From the NCBI GenBank assembly GCA_023846275.1, contig JAIUJO010000143.1, forward strand, positions 1,034,001-1,098,000: a DNA stretch of 64,000 bases. The letters run 5' to 3'. A program made the translations under genes and the position numbers. The DNA is from Vanilla planifolia. Its lineage: Eukaryota; Streptophyta; Magnoliopsida; Asparagales; Orchidaceae. Positions 24,505 to 37,700 of this stretch are shown piece by piece. The notes under the pieces were generated by a model that did no database searches, was not told the origin of the DNA, and saw only the letters and a program-made list of their open reading frames with translations. How positions within the stretch are numbered: the first letter of the stretch is position 1; every line of letters starts with the position of its first letter.

Positions 24505-25790
24505 TTTAAATAAGATTTGAGAATTTAAATTTACAAAATTCAAATAAAATAATTAAGAAAAAAGAAACAATTGAAAAAAATCTTATAAATTAAAAATTTA
24601 ATAAAGATCCTTCAAAACTTTAAATTATTGATAAAATTATTATTTGAGTTAAAACTTAATCTTATCATAACAATTAAGCCTTTGCAATAAATTTGAAGTC
24701 ATCCATAACATAAGATAGCCTAAATAATAAATTTTGGTAATGGTTATAAACAAAGAATCTAATATGTTTAAAAGGAATCATATGCTAGACCACTAGATAA
24801 AGTTATAAATTTAACAAAATAGACTTAAAGAAAAAAATGAGCTGGTTGATAATTTCATAAAATTCTAAATTTTTGAACTATTAACTAAATGTTGATTAAA
24901 CTCTCAATAAGTGATGCCAAAAAGAGGAAGAATAGAAATTAAAATATTAAATAAGCATAAAGTATGCCACAGCATTACTATAGCCATGACGTAAATGAAG
25001 GCGGATTACTGATTCTATGCACATTACTTTTATAAATAGTTTATACTTTTGCCAAATTCTTTAAAGGTTTTGTTATCAACAAGTGGCAGAGATTGTTGAG
25101 TTGACCTCCCATCATGGTGTTTTGTTTAACGATCATAAACCCTAAGTATTACTAATGAATCTATTTAAATAAATTTTAAGATTTTACGTAGATTATACTT
25201 GTGTTCATGGGAAAATTTAAAATGAAAAAGAAGCAAAGGTGAAATTCTATGATAGTCATCTTGGTTGTAGTGACAAATAACTAAGATAAATATTTTTAAT
25301 TTAGTTTTAGTTATTATAATTATATCTTGATTAAAGTATTAAGCTTGATTAAAATCATTCTCTGAAGGCACAAAAACTAAATCTTATTTAAATTAATTCT
25401 TTTGGAAAAAAATATTAAGATTCTAAAATCTTTATTATATGTCAACCATCTAAAAAAATACTTTATTTATGATCACATCTTTGGAAATATTATATCTATA
25501 ACTTATTTCAAAAAGTATTATAATTATAATAATTAACTAGTAAAACTAATAATATAATTAAAATAATAAAATAGGACAACCTATTACTAATAATATGGAA
25601 AATGCAAAGTTAGAGCATAGCTCCAAAATGTGGTCAGTGCGCTTATCATATTGATAAAATAACAACAAAATCATAAAATAATTATTGTTCAATGCATAAC
25701 TCATCAAATAATAGGGGAAATTACTTTAGAGCAAACCAGGGGTAACTAACACCAAACAATGCACTTATTAGGTGGCATAAGAAAATTCTT
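24501..25790 (+). repeat. Segmental duplication, unit B copy 2, shortened
   Basis: This aligns with unit B copy 1 from just after the AT run to about 25,790, where similarity stops after GCACTTATTAGGTGGCATAAG and AAAATTCTTA. It therefore covers the front of unit B and roughly the first half of its core. The right edge marks the end of the duplicated segment or a later rearrangement. Confidence 0.8.
25094..25790 (+). mobile_element. Core repeat copy 4, partial (candidate solo LTR fossil)
   Basis: Starts TGTTGAGTTGACCTCCC and shares its 5' flank (GTTTTGTTATCA..AAG) with core 2. AAACCCTAAGTATTACTAAT and GTGTTCATGGGAAAATTTAA are in the expected places. Only about 700 bp remains. Fossil. Confidence 0.4.
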
Positions 25791-28700
25791 ATACGCTAAT
25801 ACGAGAGTACTAACCCATTCTAAGACACAAATAAACTACATTCAATAGAGAATTTTTTTATTAGGGACTTACATTCCAAACCTCTTAATGACTACCAATT
25901 TGTTTTAAGCACTATAGAGAATTTTTCTTTTTATTGCTAATAATTAGCATAATTTTAATTAGTATTACTTTTTATTTAATTATTATAATTGTAATATATA
26001 ATTTACAAAAGTTATTGAATAAATATTAAGATTTGATAAAATAATAAAAATATTTTCATGTTAATAAAAGAGAATAGATTATAATTTTAATACCTAATAT
26101 TTTTTAGAATATTAATTTTGATAAAATATAATTTTTATCACTTGTAATATGTATTTTAATGAAACTTAATATCTTAATTAAAAAAATTAAAAATACATAA
26201 AAGTAAATTTAAAATATATCTTTTAGTGGTTTTCACTTCAGTTAAGATGATTTTCATAGGATTTCACCATTGCTCCACTTTTTCAAGTTTTCCTACAAGC
26301 ACAAGTATTGATGTTTTAAAATCTGAACATTAAATTCAGCAAATTTATTCGAAATACTAAGGATTTATTATCAACAAATAAAACACCATGTGTAGAGATT
26401 AGTTTGAGAACAATTCTTTTAATTTTTTTGATAAAAACCTTTTAATAAAATTAATAAAAGACATAAATTATTTATAAAAAGAATATCTGAAATAATTAAA
26501 GATAAACTCTATTTACATGTATGTCTCCATCTTAATTTATACATATTTCTTTCAATTTTTATTTTCTTTCCTTTTTTATTATCACTCATAGTGACTCATT
26601 CTAATTTTTTGTAAATTTTTAATAAACTTAATATTTAATGAATTTTTTTAGTAATTAGTGAAATTGTTAATTTTTTTAAGAAAACCAGTTCCTTCTAATT
26701 ACACTTTATTAGATTGTTTAGTGTCAACTCACACGATTCCTTTCAAATTGTTTTAGTTTTTTATAGAAATAACAACAAAATATTATTTTTGGTAGATTAC
26801 ATTATTTGTTATTCAAAATTTTCAAATTATAATCAAAATTTCATATTTAACATGTTCTTTATGATAATCTTAAATAAGCTTTAAAGTTTTTAGTTTTTTC
26901 AACTACGTCTTATTTCCTTATTTTTTTCATTTCAATATTTTAAATTTTATTTCTCAAATGTTATTTTTTCTTCGTTTATGTCTATGCTAATTTTTTGTCA
27001 AAATTTATTAATCAAAGTTTATATGCATAATACTTGATTTTTATTATTAGATTTGAGAACCTAAGCCATTTTGGGTTCAACATATTTATTTGAGACTATG
27101 TTACTATTTGCTTTCAATCTCGAAGCAAATGTTGGAAATTTCAAATGTATATTAGCTGTAATCTTATATGCAAGTAAAATATAATTTATTTGTATACATA
27201 TAAAATGTCAACATACTTATGTATATATGATCTTTGAACAAAAAAATTCTCTACTAATTGGTTTTCTTTTTTGAAGATGAGCAGGTAGAGATGTGTTATG
27301 ATTTGATAGATTATCCCTTCCTACAGTCTATCTTGTTAAATATTTGGTTTTTAGAGATGTGTTATGATTTGATTGTACATTGCATTTCAAAAAATCATTA
27401 CAAAATATAGATTAATGATAACATGTGCAAGAATAACTTACCCAAAAAATAATAAACAAAAAATATTTAAATTTTAATAATTAGACATAATTTAAGCCAC
27501 AAAAAAGTTTCTCAACAATATATTAAGCAAAGGTAAGCCTTGAAGACTTTAAATAGAATACTATAGTTTAATCATTACAAGAAAAAAAAACTCATGTACA
27601 GTTAAGTTTAATAAGAATATAAAATATAATTGGCATAAGTAAAAAAAATTATTTTGATCAACTATTCATGAATATGCCAATATTCAAAAAAGGCAAAAAA
27701 TAGTAGAATGATTAAAAAGTATAATATTTCAATTAAAAAAAATAGTTTTTAACCAATAGAATATTTTTCTAGTTTTAAGACAAATGATAAACTTTTTAAC
27801 TAATTTAAAAAATTATGGTTTGTATTACAATTAAAATATTGAAATTTAATTTTTATATTTGATCTTTCAAAAACATATTTTGATAGTATAACAACAAAAA
27901 CTAAATAAATTAAAAAATTATTGTAATGTAAAAAACTAAGCATATAAGATGTTAAATAAAAATAAATATTCAAAACATTATGTGTTATACTAACATAATG
28001 TATACTAAAAATAAAGACTTGTTCAATTCCATAATGTAGGTAATTTAAAAAAATAACAAAAGATCAATTAGATGATACATCATAGTTTTTTAAATGTTTT
28101 TATGTATTAATGCAAACTACAAAGAACTTACCTTGGTAAAAGAAGGTATAGAAGACACCAAAAATTTAAAATCTCATAGACAATAGCTCAATTAAAAAAT
28201 TTAGTAAAACAAGTATAAATAGTTCAAAAGATTTTTAAATAACATGAAATTGATTAATATATTTACACAATTTGAGAACACAAAAGACTAAAAATTTTGA
28301 AAATTAAGAATAGAAAATATTAGCTATATCTACAAAGAAATAATTATTCTAGAATAACAACATTAAATATCAATTTAAAAAATAAAAACTTTAAATATTT
28401 AAGAAATAAAAATTATTCAATAATGTAAAACTTTTGGTACCTTACATCAAAAATATAAAAAACTAAATTCACTGATGTTGATGAAATATTAGAAATGAAT
28501 TTTTAATGTTAAAAATTATTTGTATAGTTGATAAAAATTTATTATATTAGTAGAATTCCAATTATAATATATTTTGATAAAAGAAAGTTTTAACAATTTG
28601 TTTAATAGATATTATGTAATTAAAAAGGTGCTTTGTTCATGCTCAAAACCTTAGAAAGCACCCCATTTTGCTCTTGTCTAGGTTTGAGTCAACATGACAA

Positions 28701-31700
28701 AACACTCTGTTCTTTCGCAACGCCAAGTAAGTGGCTCATTACTCAATTATGCTACATTTTTTATAGTGGCCATGTACAAATAATGTTATTGAAAATAGAG
28801 CACTATAGTTTATAAAATTACTGCAACACTTAAACAAATAATATAGAAAAATTATATAATTCATAAAAAAAAAATATGACCCAATAACTAAATACTTTGA
28901 AAACATTTTGCCAAGTAAATCAATGAAACCTCAAAATAATAGCAATGTTGGTGAAGCAAGTAAAACACTAAATATAATAGCAACAAGGCAAATATGGTAA
29001 AGGATGATACCATAGTGAAAAACACAAACAACTTCTTTGCTCATGTTTTACACGTAACATTACTTAGTAATAGATTCAACGTCATATTCATTACAAAATA
29101 ACTTGTATTTATATGAATAAAAGGAATATACATAAATTAAGAAATTTAAATTGTTAAAATCCTATTCTTTAAAAAATCAAATTCACTTTCATGCTTTTAG
29201 GATAATGATCATACTACTATAAACCTCAAACCTTAGTCAATGATAGCTATTACATTTAGATTGCTTGCATGAAGTGCCTATCAATTTTTTTTTTATTTTT
29301 TCATATCTCAATGTATCATATTTATATGAGGAATACATTATAATATAAGATTAGATAAATCTACCAAAGAAAATTCTTTAACTCGTGAAAATATTGTATG
29401 ATGTAAGTATGTAAAATCTAATACATTGTACGAGAAGCTCAAGATGGTAAACATGAATGATTGTATATGCATGAAAAGAAGACCAAAAAAAAATAATACC
29501 AAAAATATTAACAATTGTAATAAATTCCTAATTCCTCCAATAAAACCATGTATAACTCCATATCATAAACTCACAATATTAAAAATGAACTAGTACAACA
29601 AGAATACGTCTATATGTTATTTGTAAGATTGATCAAACCTTTATGTCTATGTTGTTTACTCTTACGATGATGCATAGTTTGACTAAACTAATGTGATTGT
29701 ACTAGTATGACTTTGAGATCACATAAGTACACATAGGTTAGCTCACTTGTAATTTAAGTTCTCAACTCTTAGCATATAACAACCAGTTATACATTGACAA
29801 ACATGTTAACGTACTTATATAAAACCACAAACATTACATATCACACTTAATAATGCTTTGTTTAAGCCCTATCTAATATCCTTATGAAAATATTGTATGA
29901 TATGTTTCACATTTTTTGTATGAAACTCTAATATTACACACTTTAATACACATCTCTGTTAGTCATTTAGTGTCAAAGGATGACAAGAATATGAAAATAC
30001 TACAAACAATGCAATGCATGGGATTCTCTTATGGTCACATTCGACTTATGTTTTGTTTAATGCCATGCATATAGATTATACCATAGGATAGTTGGAAGGT
30101 AAAATGTGAAAAGCATAATAAATATTCAATTCTACTAATTTTGTAGATTATGATAGTTGATTAGTTTTACAAATGAAACAAAGATAATAAAAATATATAT
30201 CAATATAACATGTATGAAATACATGCTTTATTACCTTCAAAATTCAAAATTCATGAGTAATATAATATAGCCATATTTGTCATATCAATATAAAGAAATA
30301 AATTTCTTAGTTCTATCTAAAATGAAGTGCACATGATGAATCTTAGAATTGTAACTAGTCCACCATGTGCTAAAGAAATGACTTCTTGATGTACATCCTG
30401 GGCCACACATCAGTAAAACTTCCAACACTAATTTTATTTTCACAAGTGAATTATATGACAGAACACTTGGTCAAGCTTCTTAAATTAATAATCAATATTT
30501 CAATTTGAGCTAAATGATTCAAATTCCATTCAAAAAAATTTTTTGTAAAAATGTGATTCCTGAAGAAGTCTTTTACAATCAAGTGTTCAATAATTGAAAC
30601 TATTAATGTTTCATTCAAACAACTTTATTTTTGTATATAAACATAATAATTACTAATACAATTTGTATCATTAAAGTGTTTTAAAATTGTTAAAACTATC
30701 ATGAATAAGTAATTATAAATATGAAAATCCATTTTTGAAAAAGGCATAGTTATTTTTTTATAATTAAATAAAAAGTTTTATAATGATAAGTGTATCAAGA
30801 AATATGGAAACCTAAACAAAATAGGTATCATCATTATTATAAACTATTTAAAAAATTAAATATTTACTAACCATAATAAGAATTTCTTCATAACGAAAAC
30901 AATCTTGCATTAGAAATAAAACTCAAGTTAATAAGAACACACAAGTTATTAAGATATTAGAATGCTCAATATATTGAAAGTTATCTACAAAACATATTTA
31001 TTTGAAATAGTTCTCTTGGTGGAGTGCACAAAAAATTTACTAAACGAGCTCATGAACATAATACAAGAGCCAACAATTTTTAAACATAAGAGCATAAAAG
31101 TAACTAGTGTGGGCATGCTTTATATGTGTACAATATGCATTTTAAATGATTATAAATGTTCGATACAGACATAAAAAAATACTTAAGCATACATGAGTTT
31201 TCTTTTTCCTTTGTGCACCTAGGTAATAAGAAGCATTTTGCTGATCAAATTATGGTTTACATTATGTATATGATCTTCCATGGTGTTTCACTTCGTTGCT
31301 GCACCCTTTTTTATCCACTGCATAGAAAATATTTCCCTTGTCTAAATTGTTAAGATATTTTTTAAATATTTGATAAAGTTATTTTTAATATTTTTTTATT
31401 TTATTTATTATTCAATATTTTTTCTTTTTTATTTCAATTTATTGAAATAGATTAAAACTTTTAGATGCTACAAGATATTCATTATTTTTCTTTTTTAGTT
31501 TCAAAAAATTTATATTTGTATTATTTTTTGGACATTTTTTCTTTTTGATATTTATCAAAATTATATTGCGAATATTTTCTAATGCTTTAAATTTATAAAA
31601 TTTCATATTTTTTTACTTGACTAGTTTATTTATGTTTCTATGTTTCCCATGTTTGGAATTGCATAACTTTTTTTTTGACATCCAACATAAATGTTTTGTT

Positions 31701-33929
31701 AAATTAAATATGAATAATTCAATAATGCATACGGTTTTAGATTTTTTAGTGTGTAATATTTTGTTAATTTCAAAAATATACTTCTCATAATGGCATGATG
31801 ACACTATTGGTTATTAAACTTTCGTTCACAATTATAATTAATTTAAAATGATAATTAACTTTTATCTCTGCACTCTCAAATTTGAGTTTATAATTATATT
31901 TTTACATATACTGTATTACTTAAATGATTTTTAGTACATATGCATATGGCTTATTTACTAGAAATCTTAAATTACCATAATTGTTTATGCTATTTTTGTT
32001 GACATAATATTTTTATTTGTTTTATGTATTTACTTTATTAAAATTTTAAACACTCTTGTTTATTATTGTATAAAATATTTAATGTTTTAGATTTTTTATT
32101 ACATAAGAAAAATTTTAAAATATTCTTTAGAGAATCATTTCAAAATTCTAAATAAAATATTTTATTAAAAAATATGCTTCTTATTAGATAACATAGAAAA
32201 AAGGTCACAGGAATTAAGGCATGGATTCTTGGTCCTGTATCTAAAAATTCTAAAATACAAAAGAACCAAAAAATACTATAATTAAATTTTAAAATTTTGA
32301 TATAATAACAAAAAAATGCCCATACAAGAAAACGATCACAAATGTGGAGAATAAAAATATATAAATTATTTAGACAAAAGAAAGTCCAAAATATGTAGAT
32401 TTATTTGAATAACATGTCTTGAAGCTGTTTTTTTGTTTAGGTATCACAATTCTTAAAATATATATATCATATTGAAACTTAAGCATCATAAATGAGTTAT
32501 TATAATTAAAAAACATAGAAATTTTATAAAAGTTATAAATATCTCATAATTAACTTAAAAACAATTATATTATGTTTATAAAAACTACACAAAATTACAA
32601 ATAAAATTATAACATCAATAAAATGAGCATATAAATTATTTGGCAAATCTACAAATAAAATTAACCAAACTTTTTTAAATAGTTTAATTTAGTAAGGCTG
32701 CACATTATAATAAAAATTAAAAAAGTCAAGATTTAAAGATAAAAATATCAAATAAAATAATGGAATGATAAAAATGTTAAATAAGATTCATAGCATAATT
32801 ACTAAGAAAATATTCTTGTTGTGGACGTCATGAAAATTTAGATAAGAAAAATTCATCAAATTATTAATATTCTGAAATAATTAAGTAGCAAATAGATTGT
32901 ATAGATAAGCAACTATAAGTAAATAATAACTCATGATTAAGGATGTTTAGTTGGACATGTATAAGATTTATGATAATATTAACTGGCATTTCCTCTCCTT
33001 TGCGATACATCTACTTAAGTATTATAAAATGTTTTTCATAGTTTAGTACACAACTTTGATAAATGGTTTTAACAAATGTTGGATCTTTTGGATGTCTCAT
33101 TGTAGAAAAGTCATTTTTATGAGAAAATTTTTATTCAAACTTTAAAACTGTTTTGTTTTGTTTTTATTTATAAAAATATATTTACATAATATTGTAGTAA
33201 TGAAACTGTTTTACTTATAAAAAACATTATTCTTATTTTGTATGTTTTGTTTCACAAATTTAATATTTCTTGGAAATTTTATTCATTTTTTTTATTTTTT
33301 TCTAATCATAAGCCTTCCATTAGAAAATTTTGTATATTATTTTCAACATTTTACATTTTTCTACTATTTTTTATTTTCTTATTTTAATTTTGTTATTTTA
33401 TTTTCAAATTGTTTAACACAATGTGTTTTGTTTTTAAAACTTATCAAAGTTATGTTGATAGCAATTTTGAAATAATATATATTTTTAGTTATGTTAGTTA
33501 TTTCCTTTTATTTAATTTTAAATTTTTATTTTTTCATTGTATATTTTCATTATGCATAGTAGAACTAGTTTCTTTGACGTGTTACACAAACAATTTTAAC
33601 ATTTTAAATGTATAATATTTTATATTATTTAAAATATATAATTGATATTTTTCACTTTTATCGAATAATTAAAACATTTTATTATAAAAATATTTTTTAT
33701 TTCTTCATTATAATATTTTCTTATATATTTGTTTTAATATAGAACTTGGATAACTCAATTTATTTCACAATTTATGTGCCCTATTATAATTGTAGAAATT
33801 CTTAAACAAGTTGAACATTTAGTTGTATTTATGCTTATAGCGCCTTCTTTTTTTGTTTCAATATTTATAGAATTTTGTAGAAGAATTTCTTTTGGAAATT
33901 ATAAAGAATACTTTAGGAACTTTAATCCT
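25791..33929. other. Long AT-rich gene-free stretch
   Basis: About 8 kb with no gene, RNA gene or mobile element that I can support. Composition alternates in strand bias: T-rich about 26,520-27,060, A-rich 27,400-30,950, T-rich 31,350-32,150, A-rich 32,150-32,950, and strongly T-rich 33,090-33,930. Small open frames (for example 28,633-28,815, 30,962-31,353 and 33,242-33,615) are short, and the last group merely encodes Phe/Leu/Tyr runs from T-rich DNA. A short direct repeat is listed separately. Confidence 0.5.
27286..27373 (+). repeat. Short direct repeat, period 66 bp
   Basis: A 22-bp word beginning TAGAGATGTGTTATG and ending TTTGAT occurs at 27,286-27,307 and again, identically, at 27,352-27,373. 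The sequence between does not repeat. It may be the trace of a small local duplication or of slippage repair. Confidence 0.85.
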
Positions 33930-34705
33930 TTTATTTCATCTTTATGTGTATGTGTGCAAGTGCATGTACGTGTGCATGTGTGTATGTGTGTGTGTGTGTC
34001 TTTGTATATCTATGTTTTTGAGGAAGTGTGTGAGTGTTTGTACATATGCATGCATGTGTTCATGTGTTTGCATTCATGTAAATTGTGTGTGTGTGTGTTT
34101 GTTTTTGTTTCCTTGTGTGTAAGTGTGAGTGTACAGTGTGCTTCTGTGCCTATACTTATGCGTGCATGGTTTTGTTTGTGTTTTTATGTGCATGTGCATT
34201 TATGTGCCTATCTATGTGCATGTTTGCCTACATGTGATTTAAGTGTGTGCATGTATGCGTGTTTATGTGTGTGTGTCTGTGTGTAATTACATGCATAGGT
34301 GTGTTTGCATTTGCAAGTGAGTGTGGGTGTATGCATCCATGCATAGGTGTGTGCGTTTCTGTGTTTATGTGTGCATGTGTGCATGTATTATAGCGTGAGT
34401 GTGTAGGTATGTGTGAGTGGTGTGTGTATTGGTGTGTGTTTGTGTTTGTTGGCACTTTTGTACATTTATGCATCCATGTGTGTGTGTTTGTGAGCACATA
34501 TGTGTGCATGCTTGTGTTTGCTCTTTGCATCCATGTGTGTGCTTGTGTGCCAATGAATGTATCTTTATGGACATATTTATCCATGTTTGCTCATGTGCAT
34601 GTGTGTGTGCTTGTGTATACTTTTGTGTGTGTATGTGTTCCTATGTTTATTCTTCTTTGTGTGTGTTTGCATGTGTTCTTATGTTCATACATGTGCATGT
34701 GCTAT
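33930..34705 (+). repeat. TG block T1 (TG on plus strand)
   Basis: First block of the array. It follows directly on T-rich unique DNA at TTTTATTTCATC and runs as TG-rich plus strand to the palindrome at 34,697-34,712, where the strand flips. It forms the TG arm of module U copy 1. Confidence 0.9.
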
Positions 34706-34712
34706 AGCACAT
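34697..34712. repeat. Palindrome at the TG-to-CA switch
   Basis: The 16-bp word ATGTGCTATAGCACAT is its own reverse complement and lies exactly where the plus strand changes from TG-rich to CA-rich. Symmetry continues outward with GTGC on the left and GCAC on the right, apart from an extra AT. The matching site in U copy 2 (about 62,566-62,578, GGTGCTATACCAC) is also nearly palindromic. Confidence 0.9.
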
Positions 34713-37700
34713 ATGCACCCAAAAATGCACGTGGTATAGCACACATACACATACATGCGCATGCACAAACTAGCTTACACACAAACATAAGCATGCACAC
34801 ACACATGCACCCTCATGCACACCTAGGCACATGCTAGTAAACACATTGACACACACACACATATGCAAAAGCATATAGACACAGTGTAATCATACACATG
34901 CACATGCACATATGCACACACACATGCACATACACACACATGTGCTCACGTGCATTCGCACCCATAGACACATGTTTTCATACACACACAAACACACACT
35001 AATAGCCATATGCACCCACAACAATGAACACATCCATATGCTTGTGTACACACACACACATTCATATTTATGGGCTTGTGCACTCACATGCTTATACACT
35101 CATGTACGTAGGTGCACACCTATATGCATAAACACAAACCTCCACACAGTCACACTCATGCACATAGACATACAAGTAAACTAGCACACACACACACACA
35201 CACGAACACACACATGCACAGGTACTTACACACACCCACTCATACACTCACTTATGCACACAACAACACACACACATAAATGCATAAACATACTTTCACA
35301 CACACACACACATAGAGGAACATAGATACGAACCATCATACACATGCAAACATAAACACAAGCACACATGCACACAAGTGCGCACACACACATGCCTGCA
35401 TGCATATACACACTTAGATCCACAAAACACACAAACACATTCACATATGTACAAATCGACACACACATATCCATGCATATACACAAACATACGCCCACAC
35501 GTAGCAACACAATCACCTAGGTACACATGAAGAAGAACACAAGCACCCATGCACACATACTACACAAGAGCACACAAACATGTACACAAACCTACACACA
35601 TATGCACACAGACACACACAAACTCACATGCACACACAGACATGCACATGGACACACAGACACACAGACACACAAACACACATAAAGAACATGCACATGT
35701 ACACGACAGAGATGGATAAGCACCAATACACATATTCACACATGCTTGTACACACAGAACTAAACGCATGCACTTCCACACACACATGTCAACATGCAAA
35801 AATACACACATGCACACACAGACAAACAAACATAATCATTCAAGGACACTAGCAAATGCATGGATGCATGTGTAAGCAAACACACACATGCACACACATG
35901 CACACATATACATATAAACACAATCATAAATGCACACTTACACAAAAACACATATACGTGCACCCACACCCATATGTACACCCATACATACAAGGTTACA
36001 CATACACACACACACATATATGCTTGCACACCTACAAAAATACATATAGACACACATAGCATACTCACACACTTAAATACACCTGCATGCATGCAAAACT
36101 AGACACACAAACATACGCGCAAACAAGCACACATGCACACATACACACATGTATGTACACACACACACACATGGATGGTTGCATGTTCATACACCATGCA
36201 CAAATGCACGTACCCATACATGCAAATGAATAAGAACATATGTGCACATTGATGCACAACACAAGTCCACAATGATGCACAAGTACACATACACACAAAT
36301 ACACACACATGCACCTACCTATACACATACACATATATATGCACACGTTAGCACTTGCATAGGCACACTCACATTTATATACACATTTATAGTCTCATAG
36401 ACATGCACACATAGGAATACACACATGCATAAAAACACACACACATATCCATAGACACACACACATGCGCAAATACTGACACATATATACACACATGTTC
36501 ACACACATATATAAATATGCACATTCACACATGTATGCATAGACATAAAAATACAATCACACATGTACACACAAACACACATATATACACTCACACAAAT
36601 GTGGATACAGACATACACAGATGCACACACATGCATAAGCACACACACAAAAACTCACACATGCTCTTATGCAAGCACACATGCACATACATATGTAGGA
36701 ACACACAAGCACACGCACACATGCATGCACACACCTATATGCAAACACACACATACACATACACACACATGTACACATATCCATAGATATGCACATGCAC
36801 ACACATTCACAAAAAAATAAGATGCACACACACATGTGCATGAACACACACAACACACACATACACAAAGGGGGACATGCACTCACACAAGCACACACAC
36901 ATGCACAAACAAGCATATATGGCACACAGACACATGCATACACACAAGCACATACACACATGCATCTTCTTCTTCCACTACTACTTTTTCTTCTTCTTCT
37001 TCTTCTTCATCATTGTCATCTTCTTCTTCTTCTTCCTCTTATTCCTCTTCCTCTTGTCCTCCAAAATTGCACATGAACACACACACACGTGCATAAACAT
37101 GCATAAATGCACACACACACACACACGCATAAGTATATCTGCTCACACACATGCCCAAACACACACGCACACATATGTGCACACACATGCATGCACACAA
37201 CACACAGACATGCAACATGTATGTAGACATGTGCAAAAGCACATGCACATATACACACAAAAATACACACATGCACATGCACACACACAAACAAACACAA
37301 ACACACACACACAGTGCACTCACACATGCATAAGTACACTCATGTGCAAACACAAGAGTGCACTTGTATACTCACATATGCACACACACACACATACATA
37401 CACAAGCGCATGCACACAAACTTACATATTTCTGCACAAACATACATACGCACAGACACTCGCACAGATAGATGTATGCACATAATTACATAGGTGCACA
37501 CACATACAAAGACAAGCACACACACACACACACTAATGTACATAACTGTATGCACACATACACACCCACAACATGGTCCACACACACACAAACAAAACAC
37601 ACATGTTCATAAGCACACATGCAAGAACACTCGTGCAAGCACAAAGACACACACAAACACACACATGCATACACCCACACACACATAGAGATGCACACAC

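Larger units (their letters stand above)
33930..35795 (+). repeat. U module copy 1 (TG arm, switch, CA arm)
   Basis: This matches the U copies at the right end in order and orientation: TGTCTTTGTATATCTATGTT (33,997), GTGAGTGTTTGTACATATGC, TAGCGTGAGTGTGTAGGTAT (34,391), GTGAGCACATATGTGTGCAT, a switch at GTGCTATA.CAC, then CATGTACGTAGGTGCAC (35,101), a 35-bp identical word at 35,318-35,352, and GATAAGCACCAATACACAT (35,715). Relative to copy 2 it has about 370 bp more CA sequence just after the switch (about 34,713-35,090). It is clearly more diverged than copies 2 and 3 are from each other. Confidence 0.8.

Noticed and set aside
33242-33615. Phe/Leu/Tyr-rich open frames resembling a membrane protein
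   Set aside because: The DNA here is strongly T-rich, so TTT and TTA codons give false hydrophobic segments. The two frames overlap, and there is no other sign of coding.
36160-36200. Possible inverted copy of the U arm in block C1 (a GGATGGTTGCATG word versus the complement of 62,190-62,212)
   Set aside because: Only one word of about 14 bases matches, and the neighbouring landmarks are not in the order an inverted copy would require.
36877-37485. A 202-codon frame with a Phe-rich stretch that could look like a membrane segment
   Set aside because: The Phe run is just the CTT tract read in one frame, and the flanks are CA repeat read as His/Thr.
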